Source: Plasticicumulans acidivorans
GTDB lineage: Bacteria; Pseudomonadota; Gammaproteobacteria; Competibacterales; Competibacteraceae
Reading direction: 5' to 3'
NCBI RefSeq assembly: GCF_003182095.1
Contig: NZ_QGTJ01000009.1
Coordinates: 23,436 to 87,435, forward strand
Length of the DNA: 64,000 bases
In this document: piece after piece, positions 37,613 through 48,800 of the stretch
Position numbering within the stretch: the stretch's first letter is position 1
How the letters are laid out: every line of letters begins with the position of its first letter
The notes under the pieces: generated by a model
Seen by the model: only the letters and a program-made list of their open reading frames with translations
Database searches by the model: none
Told to the model about the DNA's origin: nothing
Position numbers and translations under genes: made by a program

Positions 37613-38521
37613 TCAGTTGACCGGCGCGGCGCCGGCGACCTCGCGGCCGAGCAGGAAGTCGAGGTGGAGGCGGTTGAAGGTCTCGGCGTCCTCGAACTGC
37701 GGCCAGTGACCGCAGCCGTCCATCACCGTGAACAGCGCACCGGGGATCATCGAGGCGATGCGCCGGCCTTCGGAGACATCGGCGGTCGGGTCGTCCGAGG
37801 TCCACAGCACCAGCGTCGGCGCCTTGATGCGGGCGTAGTCCTCGGGGCGCATCAGGTTGCGCACGCGGGTGTCCATGTCCTGCAGCACCATGTTGTGGTG
37901 CATCGCCTGCGCCATGCCCGGCTGCGCGTAGATCGCCTGGCGGGTGGCGACCAGATCGTCGTAGACCTTGCTCTTGTCGGCCATCAGCCACTCGACGCGG
38001 GCCTTGATGAACTCCCAGTTCGGGTCGTCGGCGGCGCGCAGCGACAGCGTCTTCAGACCGGCCATGACCTTGGGATCGGCCTGCGAACCGCCGGCAGTGT
38101 TGAGCACCAGGCGTTCGACGCGGTCCGGGTGGTCGGCGGCCAGGCGGCTGGCGACCCAGCCGCCGAGCGATTCGCCGCTGAACGAGGCGCGGTCGATGCG
38201 CAGCGCGTCGAGCACGCGCAGCACGTGATCGACATAGGCCGGAATTTCGCGATCGCTGGCGGGCTTCGCGCTCCAGCCGTGGCCGATCATGTCGATCGCC
38301 CAGGTCCAGAAATGCTCACCGTGGGATTTCAGGTTGCGCACGTAGGCTTCGGCATGGCCGCCGACGCCGTGTAAAAGAATCAGCGGCGGATTCTTTTCAT
38401 TACCCGACTGCAGATAACGCGTTTCCAGTCCATTGGCATCAAGCCAGCCCTGCGTGAAGCTGGTTCCGCGCAAATCCGCCCAAATGCTGCCGTAAGCAGA
38501 CTGCGGCTTATTCGTCGACAT
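37613..38521 (-). CDS. mhpC: Meta-cleavage product hydrolase, copy 2
   Basis: 302 residues from the ATG at 38521, which has GGGAGGAG upstream. Alpha/beta hydrolase with HGVGGHAEAY, nucleophile elbow GESLGGW, and the His in DGCGHWPQFED. Clearly homologous to but diverged from copy 1 (9323-10213). It heads the mhpC-A-B-D-F-E-liv operon, an order different from E. coli mhpABCDFE. Confidence 0.93.
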   Translation of the reverse strand: MSTNKPQSAYGSIWADLRGTSFTQGWLDANGLETRYLQSGNEKNPPLILLHGVGGHAEAYVRNLKSHGEHFWTWAIDMIGHGWSAKPASDREIPAYVDHVLRVLDALRIDRASFSGESLGGWVASRLAADHPDRVERLVLNTAGGSQADPKVMAGLKTLSLRAADDPNWEFIKARVEWLMADKSKVYDDLVATRQAIYAQPGMAQAMHHNMVLQDMDTRVRNLMRPEDYARIKAPTLVLWTSDDPTADVSEGRRIASMIPGALFTVMDGCGHWPQFEDAETFNRLHLDFLLGREVAGAAPVN

Positions 38522-38552
38522 TTTGATTACTCCTCCCGAGACAACGACGACG

Positions 38553-38581
38553 ATGCTAGGGGTCGCAATGAACGCCGACAA
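38553..38581 (-). promoter_or_regulatory. Predicted sigma-70 promoter of the mhp-liv operon
   Basis: On the minus strand TTGTCG (38576-38581) and TAGCAT (38553-38558) are 17 nt apart, giving a start of transcription near 38546. Both boxes are imperfect, as expected for an activator-dependent promoter. Confidence 0.55.
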
Positions 38582-38597
38582 TAAAAAACTGACTTGC

Positions 38598-38614
38598 CGT
38601 GCACATAGTGCACA
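38598..38614. promoter_or_regulatory. MhpR operator
   Basis: CGTGCACATAGTGCACA: two GTGCAC boxes separated by 3 bp. It agrees at 14 of 17 positions with the E. coli MhpR operator as I recall it (GGTGCACCTGGTGCACA). Its centre is about 60 bp upstream of the predicted start of transcription, close to the E. coli position. Confidence 0.75.
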
Positions 38615-38908
38615 TAGTTGTTTTTATTGTGTTTTATAAAACAATAAAAGCTGGCTGGACGACAGGCATTCTAAGTGTTTACCCTAGTCTCAAAGCTGCC
38701 GCGACGGGTTTCATGCCCGCGCATTGGCACCTCGCCGGGCTAATGATTCAACACGCACAAGGTCGCTTACCGTTATTTGCGGCTTTAATTATTGGTGTCA
38801 TCATTAGCTGCATTCGATGTGCAAATGCAGCAAACGACAGATCCGCAACGCCGAACGACATTAGGTCGCGGCGTTGAAACGGACGCTTCACCAAAGGAGA
38901 TGAACAAA

Positions 38909-39733
38909 ATGCGCAGTACCCCACGCGACACGGAATACAAATCCGTGCAGGGTTTGGTTCGTGGTCTCGAAATCCTGCGGGAACTCAACCGCTGCCCCGG
39001 CGGCGGTGCGTTGACCGCCCAGCTGAGCGAGCGCACCGGGCTGCACCGCACCACGGTGCGCCGCCTGCTCGAAACCCTGCAGAGCGAGGGTTACGTGCGC
39101 CGCAGCGAGTCCGATGACAGCTTCCGCCTGTGCATCAAGACCCGCGAGCTCAGCGAAGGCTTTCGCGACGAACAGTGGATCAGCGAGATCGCCGTACCGC
39201 TGCTCGGCGACCTGCTGCAAAAAGTGGTGTGGCCGACCGATCTGTGCACCTTCGACGTCGACGCCATGGTGATCCGCGAGACCACCCATCGCTTCAGCCG
39301 GCTGTCGTTCCACCGCTCGATGGTCGGCCGCCGCCTGCCGATGCTGACCACCGCCACCGGCCGCGCCTACATCGGCTTCTGTCCCGATGACGAGCGCGAA
39401 CAGATCCTGCGCCTGTTGTCGACCTACGAGGACGAGCAGTCGCGGCTGGCGCTCGATCGCGGCTACGTCGACGAGCTGCTGCTGAAGGTGCGGGCCCTCG
39501 GTTTCGGCTTCAATCACGGCCACTGGCGCGATGAGCTGAAGATCGCGGCGATCGCGCTGCCGGTGATGCACGGCGAGCACGTGCAGGCCTGCCTCAACCT
39601 GGTCTACGTCGCCAAGGCGATGAGCATCGACGACGCCGCGCGCCGCTACCTGCCGCATCTGCGCGAGGCGGTCAGCGTCATCGAGCGCAGCCTGGCGCAG
39701 CCGGCCGACTGCGTGCTGCCGGCGGCGCGCTGA
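38909..39733 (+). CDS. mhpR: MhpR, IclR-type activator of the mhp operon
   Basis: 274 residues from the ATG at 38909 (AAAGGAG at 38893-38899). N-terminal winged helix-turn-helix with LSERTGLHRTTVRRLLETLQ followed by EGYVRRSESDDSFRL; effector domain with DVDAMVIRETTHRFSRLSFH and MVGRRLPMLTTATGRAY. These stretches are nearly identical to E. coli MhpR, which binds 3-(3-hydroxyphenyl)propionate as inducer. Divergent from mhpC2. Confidence 0.95.
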   Translation: MRSTPRDTEYKSVQGLVRGLEILRELNRCPGGGALTAQLSERTGLHRTTVRRLLETLQSEGYVRRSESDDSFRLCIKTRELSEGFRDEQWISEIAVPLLGDLLQKVVWPTDLCTFDVDAMVIRETTHRFSRLSFHRSMVGRRLPMLTTATGRAYIGFCPDDEREQILRLLSTYEDEQSRLALDRGYVDELLLKVRALGFGFNHGHWRDELKIAAIALPVMHGEHVQACLNLVYVAKAMSIDDAARRYLPHLREAVSVIERSLAQPADCVLPAAR

Positions 39734-39735
39734 TA

Positions 39736-39786
39736 CAACTGCGTACAGTTGCGGCCTGTACAGCGACAAACTCCGGGGGCTTTGTC
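39736..39786. other. Inverted repeats after mhpR and before the RND operon
   Basis: CAACTG-CGTA-CAGTTG at 39736-39751 directly after the mhpR stop, and GACAAA-N10-TTTGTC at 39765-39786. The first may be a weak transcript end, the second an operator for the efflux operon. No local repressor gene is present. Confidence 0.3.
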
Positions 39787-39914
39787 ACCACCGCGTCAGA
39801 CCGTGTAAGTCGTGCGAACGCGGTGTGTAATTTCCGGTCCATCGCGGGACAATATTTTTTTTCGATTGCCGTCCGCCCGATCCTCTGGCGCGGTGCCCCC
39901 GGAGATTCTCCCCG

Positions 39915-41129
39915 ATGCCCCATCGACCCCCCTTGCCGGCACTGCCGGCTTTGCTGGTGCTGCTCGCCAGCCTGGCGCTGCTCTACGCCTGCGACAAACC
40001 CCAGGCCGCCAGCCCGGCGGCCGCTCAACCCAAACCCGAAGTCGGCTTCGTCGAGCTGCAGCACGAAGCGCTGACGCTGAACACCGAGCTGCCCGGGCGC
40101 ACCAGCGCTCATCTGATCGCCGAGGTGCGCCCGCAGGTCGGCGGCATCGTGCAGAAACGGCTGTTTCGCGAGGGTACCGAGGTCAAGGCCGGCGAGATGC
40201 TCTATCAGATCGATCCGGCGAGCTTTCAGGCGGCCTACGACAGTGCCAAGGCCGATCTGGCCAAGGCACAGGCCAACATCCGCTCGCTGCAGCTGAAGGT
40301 CGAACGCTACCGCGACCTGGTCGGCATCAAGGCCGTCAGCCAGCAGGACTACGACGACGCCAAGGCCTCGCTGCTGCAGGCCGATGCCGAAGTCGAAGCG
40401 GCCAAGGCGGCGCTGGAGACTGCGCGCATCAACCTCGATCACACCAGGGTCACGGCGCCGATCAGCGGCCGCATCGGACGCTCCGCGGTCACCGCCGGGG
40501 CGCTGGTCACCGCCGACCAGAGCACGGCGCTGGCGACCATCCAGCAGCTCGATCCGATCTACGTCGACGTCACCCGCTCCAGCACCGAATGGCTGCGCCT
40601 GCAGCAGGCGCTGGCCAGCGGCCGCCTGCAGCAGCCGGGCGACAACGCCATCAGCGTGCGCCTGCGCCTGGAGGACGGCCGCGATTATCCGCAGACCGGC
40701 CGCCTGCTGTTCTCCGAGGTCACCGTCGACGAGAGCAGCGGTGCGATCACGCTGCGCGCCGAGTTCCCTAACCCGCGGCAGCTGCTGCTGCCCGGCATGT
40801 ACGTGCGCGCGCTGCTCGACGAAGGCGTCGATACCGCGGCGCTGCTGGTGCCGCAGCGGGCGGTCAGCCGCGATCCGCGCGGCGGCGCCACCGTCTACGT
40901 CATCAACGCCGACAACAAGATCGAGCTGCGCAGCATCGAGACCGAGCGCGCCGTCGGCGACCGCTGGCTGCTCAGGAGCGGGCTCGACGCCGGCGCGCAT
41001 GTGGTCGTCGACGGGCTGCAGAAGATCCGCCCCGGTCTTGAGGTCAAGCCGGTCGCCTTCGCCCCGCAGCTGCCGGCAGCGACCGTCGCCGACGAGGCGC
41101 CCGCCGGCAACGCCGGCGCGGCCCGCTGA
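39915..41129 (+). CDS. RND efflux periplasmic adaptor (AcrA/MexA type)
   Basis: 404 residues. Lipoprotein signal with lipobox LLYAC, so anchored in the inner membrane facing the periplasm. Typical order: beta-barrel/lipoyl segment (IAEVRPQVGGIVQKRLFREGTEVKAG), coiled coil (about residues 100-170), second lipoyl half (NLDHTRVTAPISGRIGRS) and C-terminal barrel. First gene of a three-gene tripartite pump operon, 12 nt before the pump gene. Confidence 0.95.
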   Translation: MPHRPPLPALPALLVLLASLALLYACDKPQAASPAAAQPKPEVGFVELQHEALTLNTELPGRTSAHLIAEVRPQVGGIVQKRLFREGTEVKAGEMLYQIDPASFQAAYDSAKADLAKAQANIRSLQLKVERYRDLVGIKAVSQQDYDDAKASLLQADAEVEAAKAALETARINLDHTRVTAPISGRIGRSAVTAGALVTADQSTALATIQQLDPIYVDVTRSSTEWLRLQQALASGRLQQPGDNAISVRLRLEDGRDYPQTGRLLFSEVTVDESSGAITLRAEFPNPRQLLLPGMYVRALLDEGVDTAALLVPQRAVSRDPRGGATVYVINADNKIELRSIETERAVGDRWLLRSGLDAGAHVVVDGLQKIRPGLEVKPVAFAPQLPAATVADEAPAGNAGAAR

Positions 41130-41141
41130 GGAGGCGCGCGC

Positions 41142-44100
41142 ATGGCCCGCTTTTTCATCGACCGGCCGATCTTCGCCTGGGTCATCTCCATCGTCATCAT
41201 GCTCGCCGGCCTGCTGGCGATCCGCACGCTGCCGATCGCCCAGTACCCGGACATCGCGCCGCCGACGGTGTCGATCAGCGCCAGCTACCCCGGCGCCTCG
41301 GCCAAGACCATCGAGGATTCGGTCACCCAGGTCATCGAACAGAAGATGAAGGGGATCGACCACCTCGAATACATCAGCTCGAACAGCGCTGCCTCCGGCT
41401 CGGCGCGCATCGAGCTGACCTTCAGTTCCGGCGCAGACCCCGACATCGCCCAGGTGCAGGTGCAGAACAAGCTGCAGCTGGCCATGTCGCAGCTGCCGCA
41501 GACCGTGCAGTCGCAGGGCGTGACCGTCACCAAGTCCGGCAGCAGTTATCTGATGGTGTTCGCCTTCACTTCCGATCGTGACGACGTCACCAACGCCGAC
41601 CTCGCCGACTTCGTCGCCAGCCGCGTGCAGGACCCGATCAGCCGTGTCGACGGCGTCGGCGAGGCCAATCTGTTCGGTGCGCAGTACGCCATGCGCATCT
41701 GGCTCGACCCGGACAAGCTGGTGAAGTACGCACTGACACCGGCCGACGTGAAAACGGCGATCGAGGCGCAGAACACGCAGATCGCCGTCGGCCAGCTCGG
41801 CGACCTGCCGGCGGTCAATGGTCAGGCGCTCAACGCCACCATCAACGCCCGCGGCCGCCTGCAGACGCCGGAGCAGTTCAGCGCCATCGTGCTGCGCACC
41901 GGCAGCGACGGCTCGACGGTGCGCCTGAGCGACGTCGCCCGCGTCGAGATCGGCGCCGAGAGCTACTCGGTGCTGGCGCGCTACAACGGCCGCCCGTCGG
42001 CCGGTCTCGGCATCCGCCTGGCCTCCGGCGCCAATGCGCTGCAGGTGGCCGAGGCGGCCGAAGCCAAGCTCAAGGAGCTGTCGCGCTTCTTCCCGGCCGG
42101 CATGCATGCGGTGGTGGCCAACGACACCTCGCCGTTCGTGCGCCTGTCGATCGAGGAAGTGGTGAAGACGCTGGTCGAGGCGATGGTGCTGGTGTTCGCC
42201 GTCATGTACCTGTTCCTGCAGAGCTGGCGGGCGACGCTGATTCCGGCGGTGGCGGTGCCGGTGGTGCTGCTCGGCACCTTCGCCGTGCTCGAAGCCTTCG
42301 GCTTTTCGATCAACACGCTGACGCTGTTCGCGATGGTGCTGGCGATCGGCCTGCTGGTCGACGACGCCATCGTCGTCGTCGAGAACGTCGAACGGCTGAT
42401 GGCCGAGGAAGGACTCTCGCCACTCGAAGCCACGCGCAAGTCGATGGACCAGATCAGCGGCGCGCTGGTCGGCATCGCCCTGGTGCTGTCGGCGGTGTTC
42501 GTGCCGATGGCCTTCATCGAGAGCGCCAGCGGCATCATTTACCGCCAGTTCTCGGTGACCATCGTCGCGGCGATGGCGCTGTCGGTGCTGGTGGCGCTGA
42601 CGCTGTCGCCGGCGCTGTGCGCCAACCTGCTGCGTCCGCTCGATCCCGGCGGCCATCATGCCCACCGCGGTCTGCTCGGGCGCTTCTTCGGCCTGTTCAA
42701 CCGCGGCTTCGAGCGCAGCGTCAGCGGCTATACCGCGGCCTCGCGCGGCATGATCCGCCGGCCGCTGCGCTCGCTGCTGGTGTATGCGCTGATCATCGGC
42801 GGCCTCGGCACGCTGTTCGCGCGCTTGCCGACCAGCTTCCTGCCGGATGAGGACCAGGGCTCACTGCTGGTGCAGATCACGCTGCCGGTCGGCGCCACCC
42901 AGTCGCGCGCGCTCAATGTCATCGGCCAGGTCGAGAAGTACTTCCTGGAAAACGAAAAAGACACCGTGCGCGGCCTGTTCGGCGTTTCCGGCTCCGGCTT
43001 CGGCGGCAACGGCCAGAGCGTCGGCATCGCCTTCATCAAGCTGCGCGACTGGAGCGAGCGCAACCGCGACGAGCTGCGCGCGCCGGCGATCGTGGCGCGG
43101 GCGATGAAGGCGTTTGCCAGCATCCGCGATGCGCGGGTGTTCGTGATGAATCCGCCGCAGATCCGCGGCCTCGGCAACTCCACCGGCTTCGACGTGCAGA
43201 TGCAGGACAGCGCGGGTATCGGCCACGACGCGCTGATCGCCGCCCGCAACCGCTTCCTCGAACTGGCGCAGCAGGACCCGGTGCTGACCCGCGTGCGCCC
43301 GCAGGGCATGGACGACACGCCGCAGCTGCAGGTCGACATCGATACCGCCAAGGCCGGTGCGCTCGGCCTGGCGATGTCCGACATCAACAGTGCCCTCGGC
43401 ACCGCGCTCGGCGGCAGCTACGTCAATGACTTCATCGATCGCGGTCGGGTGAAGAAGGTCTACGTGCAGGGCGATGCGCCGTTCCGCATGCTGCCGGAGG
43501 ACATCAATCGCTGGTACGTGCGCAACAGCGCCGGGCAGATGGTGTCCTTCGCCGACTTCTCGCGCGCCTACTGGAGCTTCGGCTCGCCGCGGCTGGAGCG
43601 CTACAACGGCAGCTCCTCGATCGAGCTGGTCGGTGAGGCGGCACCGGGCTACAGCTCCGGCGAGGCGATGAACGCGGTCGAGCGCATCATGGCGCAGATG
43701 CCGCAGGGGATTTCCTATGAGTGGACCGGCCTGTCGCGCCAGGAGCGCATCTCCGGCGATCAGGCGCCGCTGCTGTATGCGATCTCGATCCTGGTGGTGT
43801 TCCTGGCGCTGGCCGCGCTCTACGAGAGCTGGTCGATCCCGTTCTCGGTGATGCTGGTGGTGCCGCTCGGCGTGTTCGGCGCACTGCTGGCGACGACGCT
43901 GCGCGGGCTGGAAAACGACGTTTACTTTCAGGTCGGCCTGCTGACCACCATCGGCCTGTCGGCGAAGAACGCCATCCTCATCGCCGAGTTCGCGCACACC
44001 CTGCAGCAGCGCGGCATGGATCTGGTCGAGGCAACGCTGCATGCCGCGCACCAGCGCCTGCGGCCGATCGTGATGACCTCACTCGCCTTCATCCTCGGCG

Positions 44101-44309
44101 TGCTGCCGCTGGCGCTGAGCACCGGTGCCGGCTCCGGCAGCCGGCGTGCGATCGGCACCGGCGTGATGGGCGGCATGATCTCGGCGACGGTGCTGGCGAT
44201 CTTCTTCGTGCCGCTGTTCTTCGTGCTGGTGCGCCGCTACCTCGGCGGCCGCCAGCCGGCGCCGGCCGCCACCCCTTCGCCCATCCCGGCTTCCGGAGAC
44301 GCGTCATGA
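41142..44309 (+). CDS. RND efflux pump (AcrB/MexB/TtgB type, HAE1)
   Basis: 1055 residues, 12 membrane segments expected. The proton-relay pair is D407/D408 ([15 protein letters not shown]), as in AcrB, and the Lys partner is in [14 protein letters not shown]. The N-terminus [18 protein letters not shown] is the HAE1 signature. A GAGGAG site precedes the ATG. It likely exports hydrophobic compounds; near aromatic pathways, solvents or aromatic acids are plausible substrates (inference). Confidence 0.96.
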   Translation: MARFFIDRPIFAWVISIVIMLAGLLAIRTLPIAQYPDIAPPTVSISASYPGASAKTIEDSVTQVIEQKMKGIDHLEYISSNSAASGSARIELTFSSGADPDIAQVQVQNKLQLAMSQLPQTVQSQGVTVTKSGSSYLMVFAFTSDRDDVTNADLADFVASRVQDPISRVDGVGEANLFGAQYAMRIWLDPDKLVKYALTPADVKTAIEAQNTQIAVGQLGDLPAVNGQALNATINARGRLQTPEQFSAIVLRTGSDGSTVRLSDVARVEIGAESYSVLARYNGRPSAGLGIRLASGANALQVAEAAEAKLKELSRFFPAGMHAVVANDTSPFVRLSIEEVVKTLVEAMVLVFAVMYLFLQSWRATLIPAVAVPVVLLGTFAVLEAFGFSINTLTLFAMVLAIGLLVDDAIVVVENVERLMAEEGLSPLEATRKSMDQISGALVGIALVLSAVFVPMAFIESASGIIYRQFSVTIVAAMALSVLVALTLSPALCANLLRPLDPGGHHAHRGLLGRFFGLFNRGFERSVSGYTAASRGMIRRPLRSLLVYALIIGGLGTLFARLPTSFLPDEDQGSLLVQITLPVGATQSRALNVIGQVEKYFLENEKDTVRGLFGVSGSGFGGNGQSVGIAFIKLRDWSERNRDELRAPAIVARAMKAFASIRDARVFVMNPPQIRGLGNSTGFDVQMQDSAGIGHDALIAARNRFLELAQQDPVLTRVRPQGMDDTPQLQVDIDTAKAGALGLAMSDINSALGTALGGSYVNDFIDRGRVKKVYVQGDAPFRMLPEDINRWYVRNSAGQMVSFADFSRAYWSFGSPRLERYNGSSSIELVGEAAPGYSSGEAMNAVERIMAQMPQGISYEWTGLSRQERISGDQAPLLYAISILVVFLALAALYESWSIPFSVMLVVPLGVFGALLATTLRGLENDVYFQVGLLTTIGLSAKNAILIAEFAHTLQQRGMDLVEATLHAAHQRLRPIVMTSLAFILGVLPLALSTGAGSGSRRAIGTGVMGGMISATVLAIFFVPLFFVLVRRYLGGRQPAPAATPSPIPASGDAS

Positions 44310-45745
44310 TCCGCCCCGCCCTGCTGCCGCTCGCGCTCGCCGTCGCGCTCGGCGGCTGCATCAACCTCGCTCCCGATTACCAGCGCCCGGCGCTGCCGGT
44401 AGCCGACGCCTGGCCAGGCGGCTCGGCGGCGCCGCAGGCCGACGCCGCCGAGCCGCCGGCGTGGCGCGACTACTTCGCCGATGCGCGGCTGCGCGAGCTG
44501 ATCGAGCTGGCGCTCGCCAACAACCGCGACCTGCGCGTTGCCGCGCTCAGCATCGACAAGGCGCGGGCGAGCTATCGCGTGCAGTCGGCAGCCCTGCTGC
44601 CGGGCGTCGATGCCAGCGCCGGGCAGACGGTGACGCACACGCCGGGCTCGCTGACCAGCAGCGGCCAGTCGACGACCTCGCGCCAGTACAGTGCCGAGCT
44701 CGGCATCAGCGCCTGGGAGCTCGACTTCTTCGGCCGTCTGCGCAACCTGCAGGACGCCGCGCTGCAGAGCTACTTCGCCACCGCCGAGGCGCAGCGCAGC
44801 ACGCAGCTGAGCCTGATCGCCGAGCTGGCCAATGCCTGGCTGACGCTGGCCGCCGACCGCGAGCGCCTGGCGCTGGCGCAGGAGACGCTGGCCAGCCAGC
44901 AGAACTCCTACGAGCTGACCCGCCGCAGCACCGAGCGCGGCGTCAGCTCCGGGCTCGATCTGGCGCAGGCCAGCACCAGCGTCGAATCCGCCCGCGCCGA
45001 CGTCGCCAGCTACACCACGCAGGTGGCGCAGGACCACAACGCGCTGCGCCTGCTGGCCGGCACCGATGTCCCGGAGCGCCTGCTGCCGACGCGCCTGCCG
45101 GATGACGCCATGCGCGTGCTCGGCGAGCTGCCGGTCGGCCTGCCGTCGACGGTGCTGCTGCGCCGCCCCGACATCCTGCAGGCCGAGCACACGCTGGCGG
45201 CTGCCAGTGCCGACATCGGCGCGGCGCGCGCGGCCTTTTTCCCGACGATCACGCTGACCACGCGCGGTGGCAGCGCCAGCGACCATCTCAGCGGGCTGTT
45301 CAGTGCCGGCAGCGGCGTCTGGAGCTTCGCGCCGGCGCTGTCGCTGCCGATCTTCGACGCCGGCAGCAATCAGGCGAACCTCGATGCCGCGCGCGCCAGC
45401 CGCGACATCGCGGTCGCCGACTACGAAAAGGCGATCCAGACCGCGTTCAAGGAAGTCGCCGATGCGCTCGCCACCCGCGCCACGCTCGACGAGCAGCTCG
45501 CCGCCCGCCGTGCGCTGGTCGCCGCCAGCGAAGAGGCCTACCGGCTGTCCGAGGCGCGCTTTCGCCGCGGCATCGACAGTTACCTGACCACGCTGATCTG
45601 GCAGCGCTCGCAGTACGCCGCCCAGCAGAACCTGATCAGTGCGCGGCTGGCGCAGTTTGGCAATGGCGTGACGCTGTACAAGGTGCTCGGCGGCGGCGCC
45701 AGCGTCGACGGTGCGGCTCCGGTGCCGGCGGTGGCGGTGCGCTGA
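44306..45745 (+). CDS. Outer-membrane efflux channel (OprM/NodT family)
   Basis: 479 residues from the ATG at 44306, overlapping the pump stop by 4 nt. Lipoprotein signal ending VALGGC, then the start [13 protein letters not shown] typical of NodT-type channels, two coiled-coil repeats and [16 protein letters not shown] / LTTRGGSAS segments. Completes the tripartite exporter. Confidence 0.94.
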   Translation: MIRPALLPLALAVALGGCINLAPDYQRPALPVADAWPGGSAAPQADAAEPPAWRDYFADARLRELIELALANNRDLRVAALSIDKARASYRVQSAALLPGVDASAGQTVTHTPGSLTSSGQSTTSRQYSAELGISAWELDFFGRLRNLQDAALQSYFATAEAQRSTQLSLIAELANAWLTLAADRERLALAQETLASQQNSYELTRRSTERGVSSGLDLAQASTSVESARADVASYTTQVAQDHNALRLLAGTDVPERLLPTRLPDDAMRVLGELPVGLPSTVLLRRPDILQAEHTLAAASADIGAARAAFFPTITLTTRGGSASDHLSGLFSAGSGVWSFAPALSLPIFDAGSNQANLDAARASRDIAVADYEKAIQTAFKEVADALATRATLDEQLAARRALVAASEEAYRLSEARFRRGIDSYLTTLIWQRSQYAAQQNLISARLAQFGNGVTLYKVLGGGASVDGAAPVPAVAVR

Positions 45746-45866
45746 ACCGTGCGCGGCGACGGCCGCCCGGCGCGGCCTTCGTTCGCCGCTGCAACTATCG
45801 CCGGCACACGGCCGTCCGTTAGCATGCGCCCGCATTTGCCTGCCCGTGACCCGCAAAGGACGCATC

Positions 45867-48800
45867 GTGAACGATCAACAGAGCGATTCACCGGACAACC
45901 CAGCCGGCGGCGCAACATGGGGGCAGCGCCTGCGCGCGCTGTTCACGCCGCAGCGTGCCGCGACCGACGAGGTTGCCGAGCACTGGCAGCGCGCCCTGCG
46001 CAAGATGCTCGAACCGCTGAACAAGCAGACCAAGGTACGGCCCGGCGCCGTTGATGACCTGCTCGCCTATGTCCTGCGCGGCGAAGCGGAGGCGGTACTC
46101 GGTGACAGCGCGCTGTGCGACGAGCTGGCGACGCGGCTGGAACTGCAGCGCATCAACTACAGCCAGCTCAGTCAGCCGCCCGCGCTCTACGACGGCTTCG
46201 AGCGGATCGATCTGGAGCAGGCGCAACGCTGGGTGCGCCTGCTGAACGCCGCCGCAGGCGCCATGCGGGCGCACACCAACGAGCTGTGTCTGGCCGACGG
46301 CACCCGCTGGCCCGGCGTGCTGCTGGCGCACGCCTGCGGGGCCGCCGTCAACGGCTGGGTGAACGTGAATGTCCAGTCGCAGGCCTGCCTGAGCGCGACC
46401 GCCATCGAGCGTCTGCTGCTCGCCGAGGAGCGCGATCCGGCGGCGCTGCTGCTCGCCGCCTTCTGTACGCCGGTCGACGGCAGCTACGGCATCGGCAACC
46501 GCCTGCAGCTGGTCACCCGCCTGAGCGACTATCCGGCGGCGCTGAACCGCCACATCGAAGTGCTGCGACCGCATCTGCTGCCGGCAACCATCGAACAGCG
46601 CCTGCACGTGCTGATGCTGCTGAGCACGGCCGATGCAGACGCCCTCGCCGCCTGCGCCGCAGAACTGGCGACACTTGCCGTCTCCGGCAGCAAGCAGGTA
46701 CGCAACGCCGCCATGCCGCTGTTGCCCCACACCGGCGCCGCCGGCATCGCGGCGCTGCGGGCGCAGGCCACCGATGGCAAACCCGAGCAGCGGCAGCTGG
46801 CGCTGCGTGCCCTCGCGCGGCTGGCGGCTGCCGATGACGCCGAACTGCATGCCTGGCTGCGCGAGACGGCGCTCGCCGACAAAGCCGCCTCGGTGCAGGC
46901 GCTGGTGGTGGAATGGGACGCTGAGCGCGCCGCACCGACCACCGAGATCGCGGCGCTGGAATACGCGCGGCCGACGCTCGACTGGTCGCCGGCCGCGCCG
47001 TCGGTGCTGGCCGCACTCGATGGCCTGATCGCGCAGATCAACGAGGCCATCACCGGCCACCGGCAGTGGATGCAGCGCTATCACGGCAATCAGGGCGCGG
47101 TGCCGAGCTACACCGCCGAAGACCTGCAGCAGCTGCGCGCCTACCTCGGCAGCGATGCTCCGAGCGCGTCACCGATCCGTGGCAACCGCCGGGTTGCCTG
47201 GGGCTATGCACAGGAGCCCTTGCAACAGTTCTGCAAGCACACGGCAGCGCTGCGCCCGGTCGACGTGCTGCGCCTGCTGTATTTCTTCGATCTGGCGACC
47301 GATGCCCGCGGTGAACTGCTGCAGCCGGCCGTGGATCTGTTCAACATCTGCTTCCATGCCAGCGGCCGGCCGACGCTGCTGGAGCTGGCGCTGATGCTCG
47401 ATGCCCACGGCGGCCACGGTGAAGCGCTGCTGCACAACTACTGCTACAGCTGGCGCGCCCGCGCCCTGGCCAGCGACTGGCCGGCCGAGGCGGTGTGGCC
47501 ATTCTTCGCTCACCACCTCGATACCGCCCTGCACTGGCTGACACAGGGCGGGCCGCGTGAGTACTACTACGACCGCAGCCTGCTGTTCAGCGGCCTCGGC
47601 CTGCTGCCGCAGCGCCCGGCGGCACTGAACAACGCGCTGTTCACGCTGGCGCTGAGCGGCGGCAAGGTCGATCGCGCGCTGGCGCAGGACGCCATCGGCG
47701 AGCCCGGCGAGCAGGTGGTGCGCATCATCGCCGCACTCAGCGACGGCAAGGCCGATACCCGTCAGGTCGCCGCGCAATGGCTGGCGCGACTCGGTCATCA
47801 GCCGGCGGTGCCGGCGATCGAGGCGGCGCTGGCCAGGGAAAAGAACGACCTCGCCCGCGGCGCGCTGCTCGATGCGCTGTCCTCTCTCGGTCAGTCGATC
47901 GATCACTACTTCGATCGCGGAACGCTGGCCGCCAACGCCGGCAAGGTGCTGGCCAAGGGCTTGCCGGCGGCGCTGGCCTGGCTGCCGTGGGAGACGCTGC
48001 CGGCGCTGCACTGGGCCGATGACGGCGAACCGGTGGCGCTGCCGGTGGTGCAGTGGCTGCTGCTGCAGGCGGTCAAGCAGAAATCCGCCGAGCCCGGCGT
48101 GATGCTGCGCCAGTACTTTTCCCGCTTCAGCGCCGCCGACCGCGAGCCCTTCGGCCAGTGTCTGCTGGAACTGTGGCTGCATGAGGATGTGCGCTCGATC
48201 CCGGCCGAGCAGGCGCTGCAGCAGGCCGAGCAGCAGGCACGCTCGACGCACCAGTACATGCAGAGCCATCCGCAGTGGTACCAGAACGACCCGCTGTTCG
48301 GTCGCAGCGTCGAGGAACTGGTCGCCGCCTACCTGCCGGCACACCAGCGCCAACCGGCCGGTTCGGCGATCGCCAGCAAAGGGCTGCTGGCGGTGGTCGC
48401 GCTGTGCGCCGGCGGTCGCGTCGCGGCGCCGGTGGCACGCTATCTCAAGGACTGGTACGGCACGCGCGCGGCGCAGGGCAAGGCGCTGATCGTGATGCTG
48501 GCCTGGATCGAGCACCCGTCGGCGACGCAGCTGATGCTGTCGATCGGCAGCCGCTTCCGTACCAAGAGCTTCCAGCAGGAGGCCAGCGCGCAGGCCGAGG
48601 CGCTGGCCGAGCGCAAGGGCTGGACGATGGAGCAGCTCGCCGACCGCACCATCCCCACCGCCGGCTTCGATGAATCCGGCGTGCTCGAACTCGACTACGG
48701 CCCGCGCTGCTTCTACGCCAGGCTGGTGCCGCCGGAGCTGCGCGCCGAGCTGTTCAACCCCGAAGGCAAGGCGGTCAAGAGCCTGCCGACGCCGCGCCGA

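Larger units (their letters stand above)
38522..38908. promoter_or_regulatory. Divergent control region mhpC2 / mhpR
   Basis: 387 nt without a gene. Holds the predicted mhpC2 promoter and MhpR operator (listed separately) close to mhpC2. The half towards mhpR is AT-richer and shows only a short spurious frame at 38599-38877. Confidence 0.7.

Noticed and set aside
38599..38877. 92-codon frame upstream of mhpR
   Set aside because: It overlaps the MhpR operator and promoter region and has no ribosome site.
39678..42665. 995-codon open frame on the minus strand
   Set aside because: Antisense to the adaptor and RND pump genes, which carry unmistakable family signatures.
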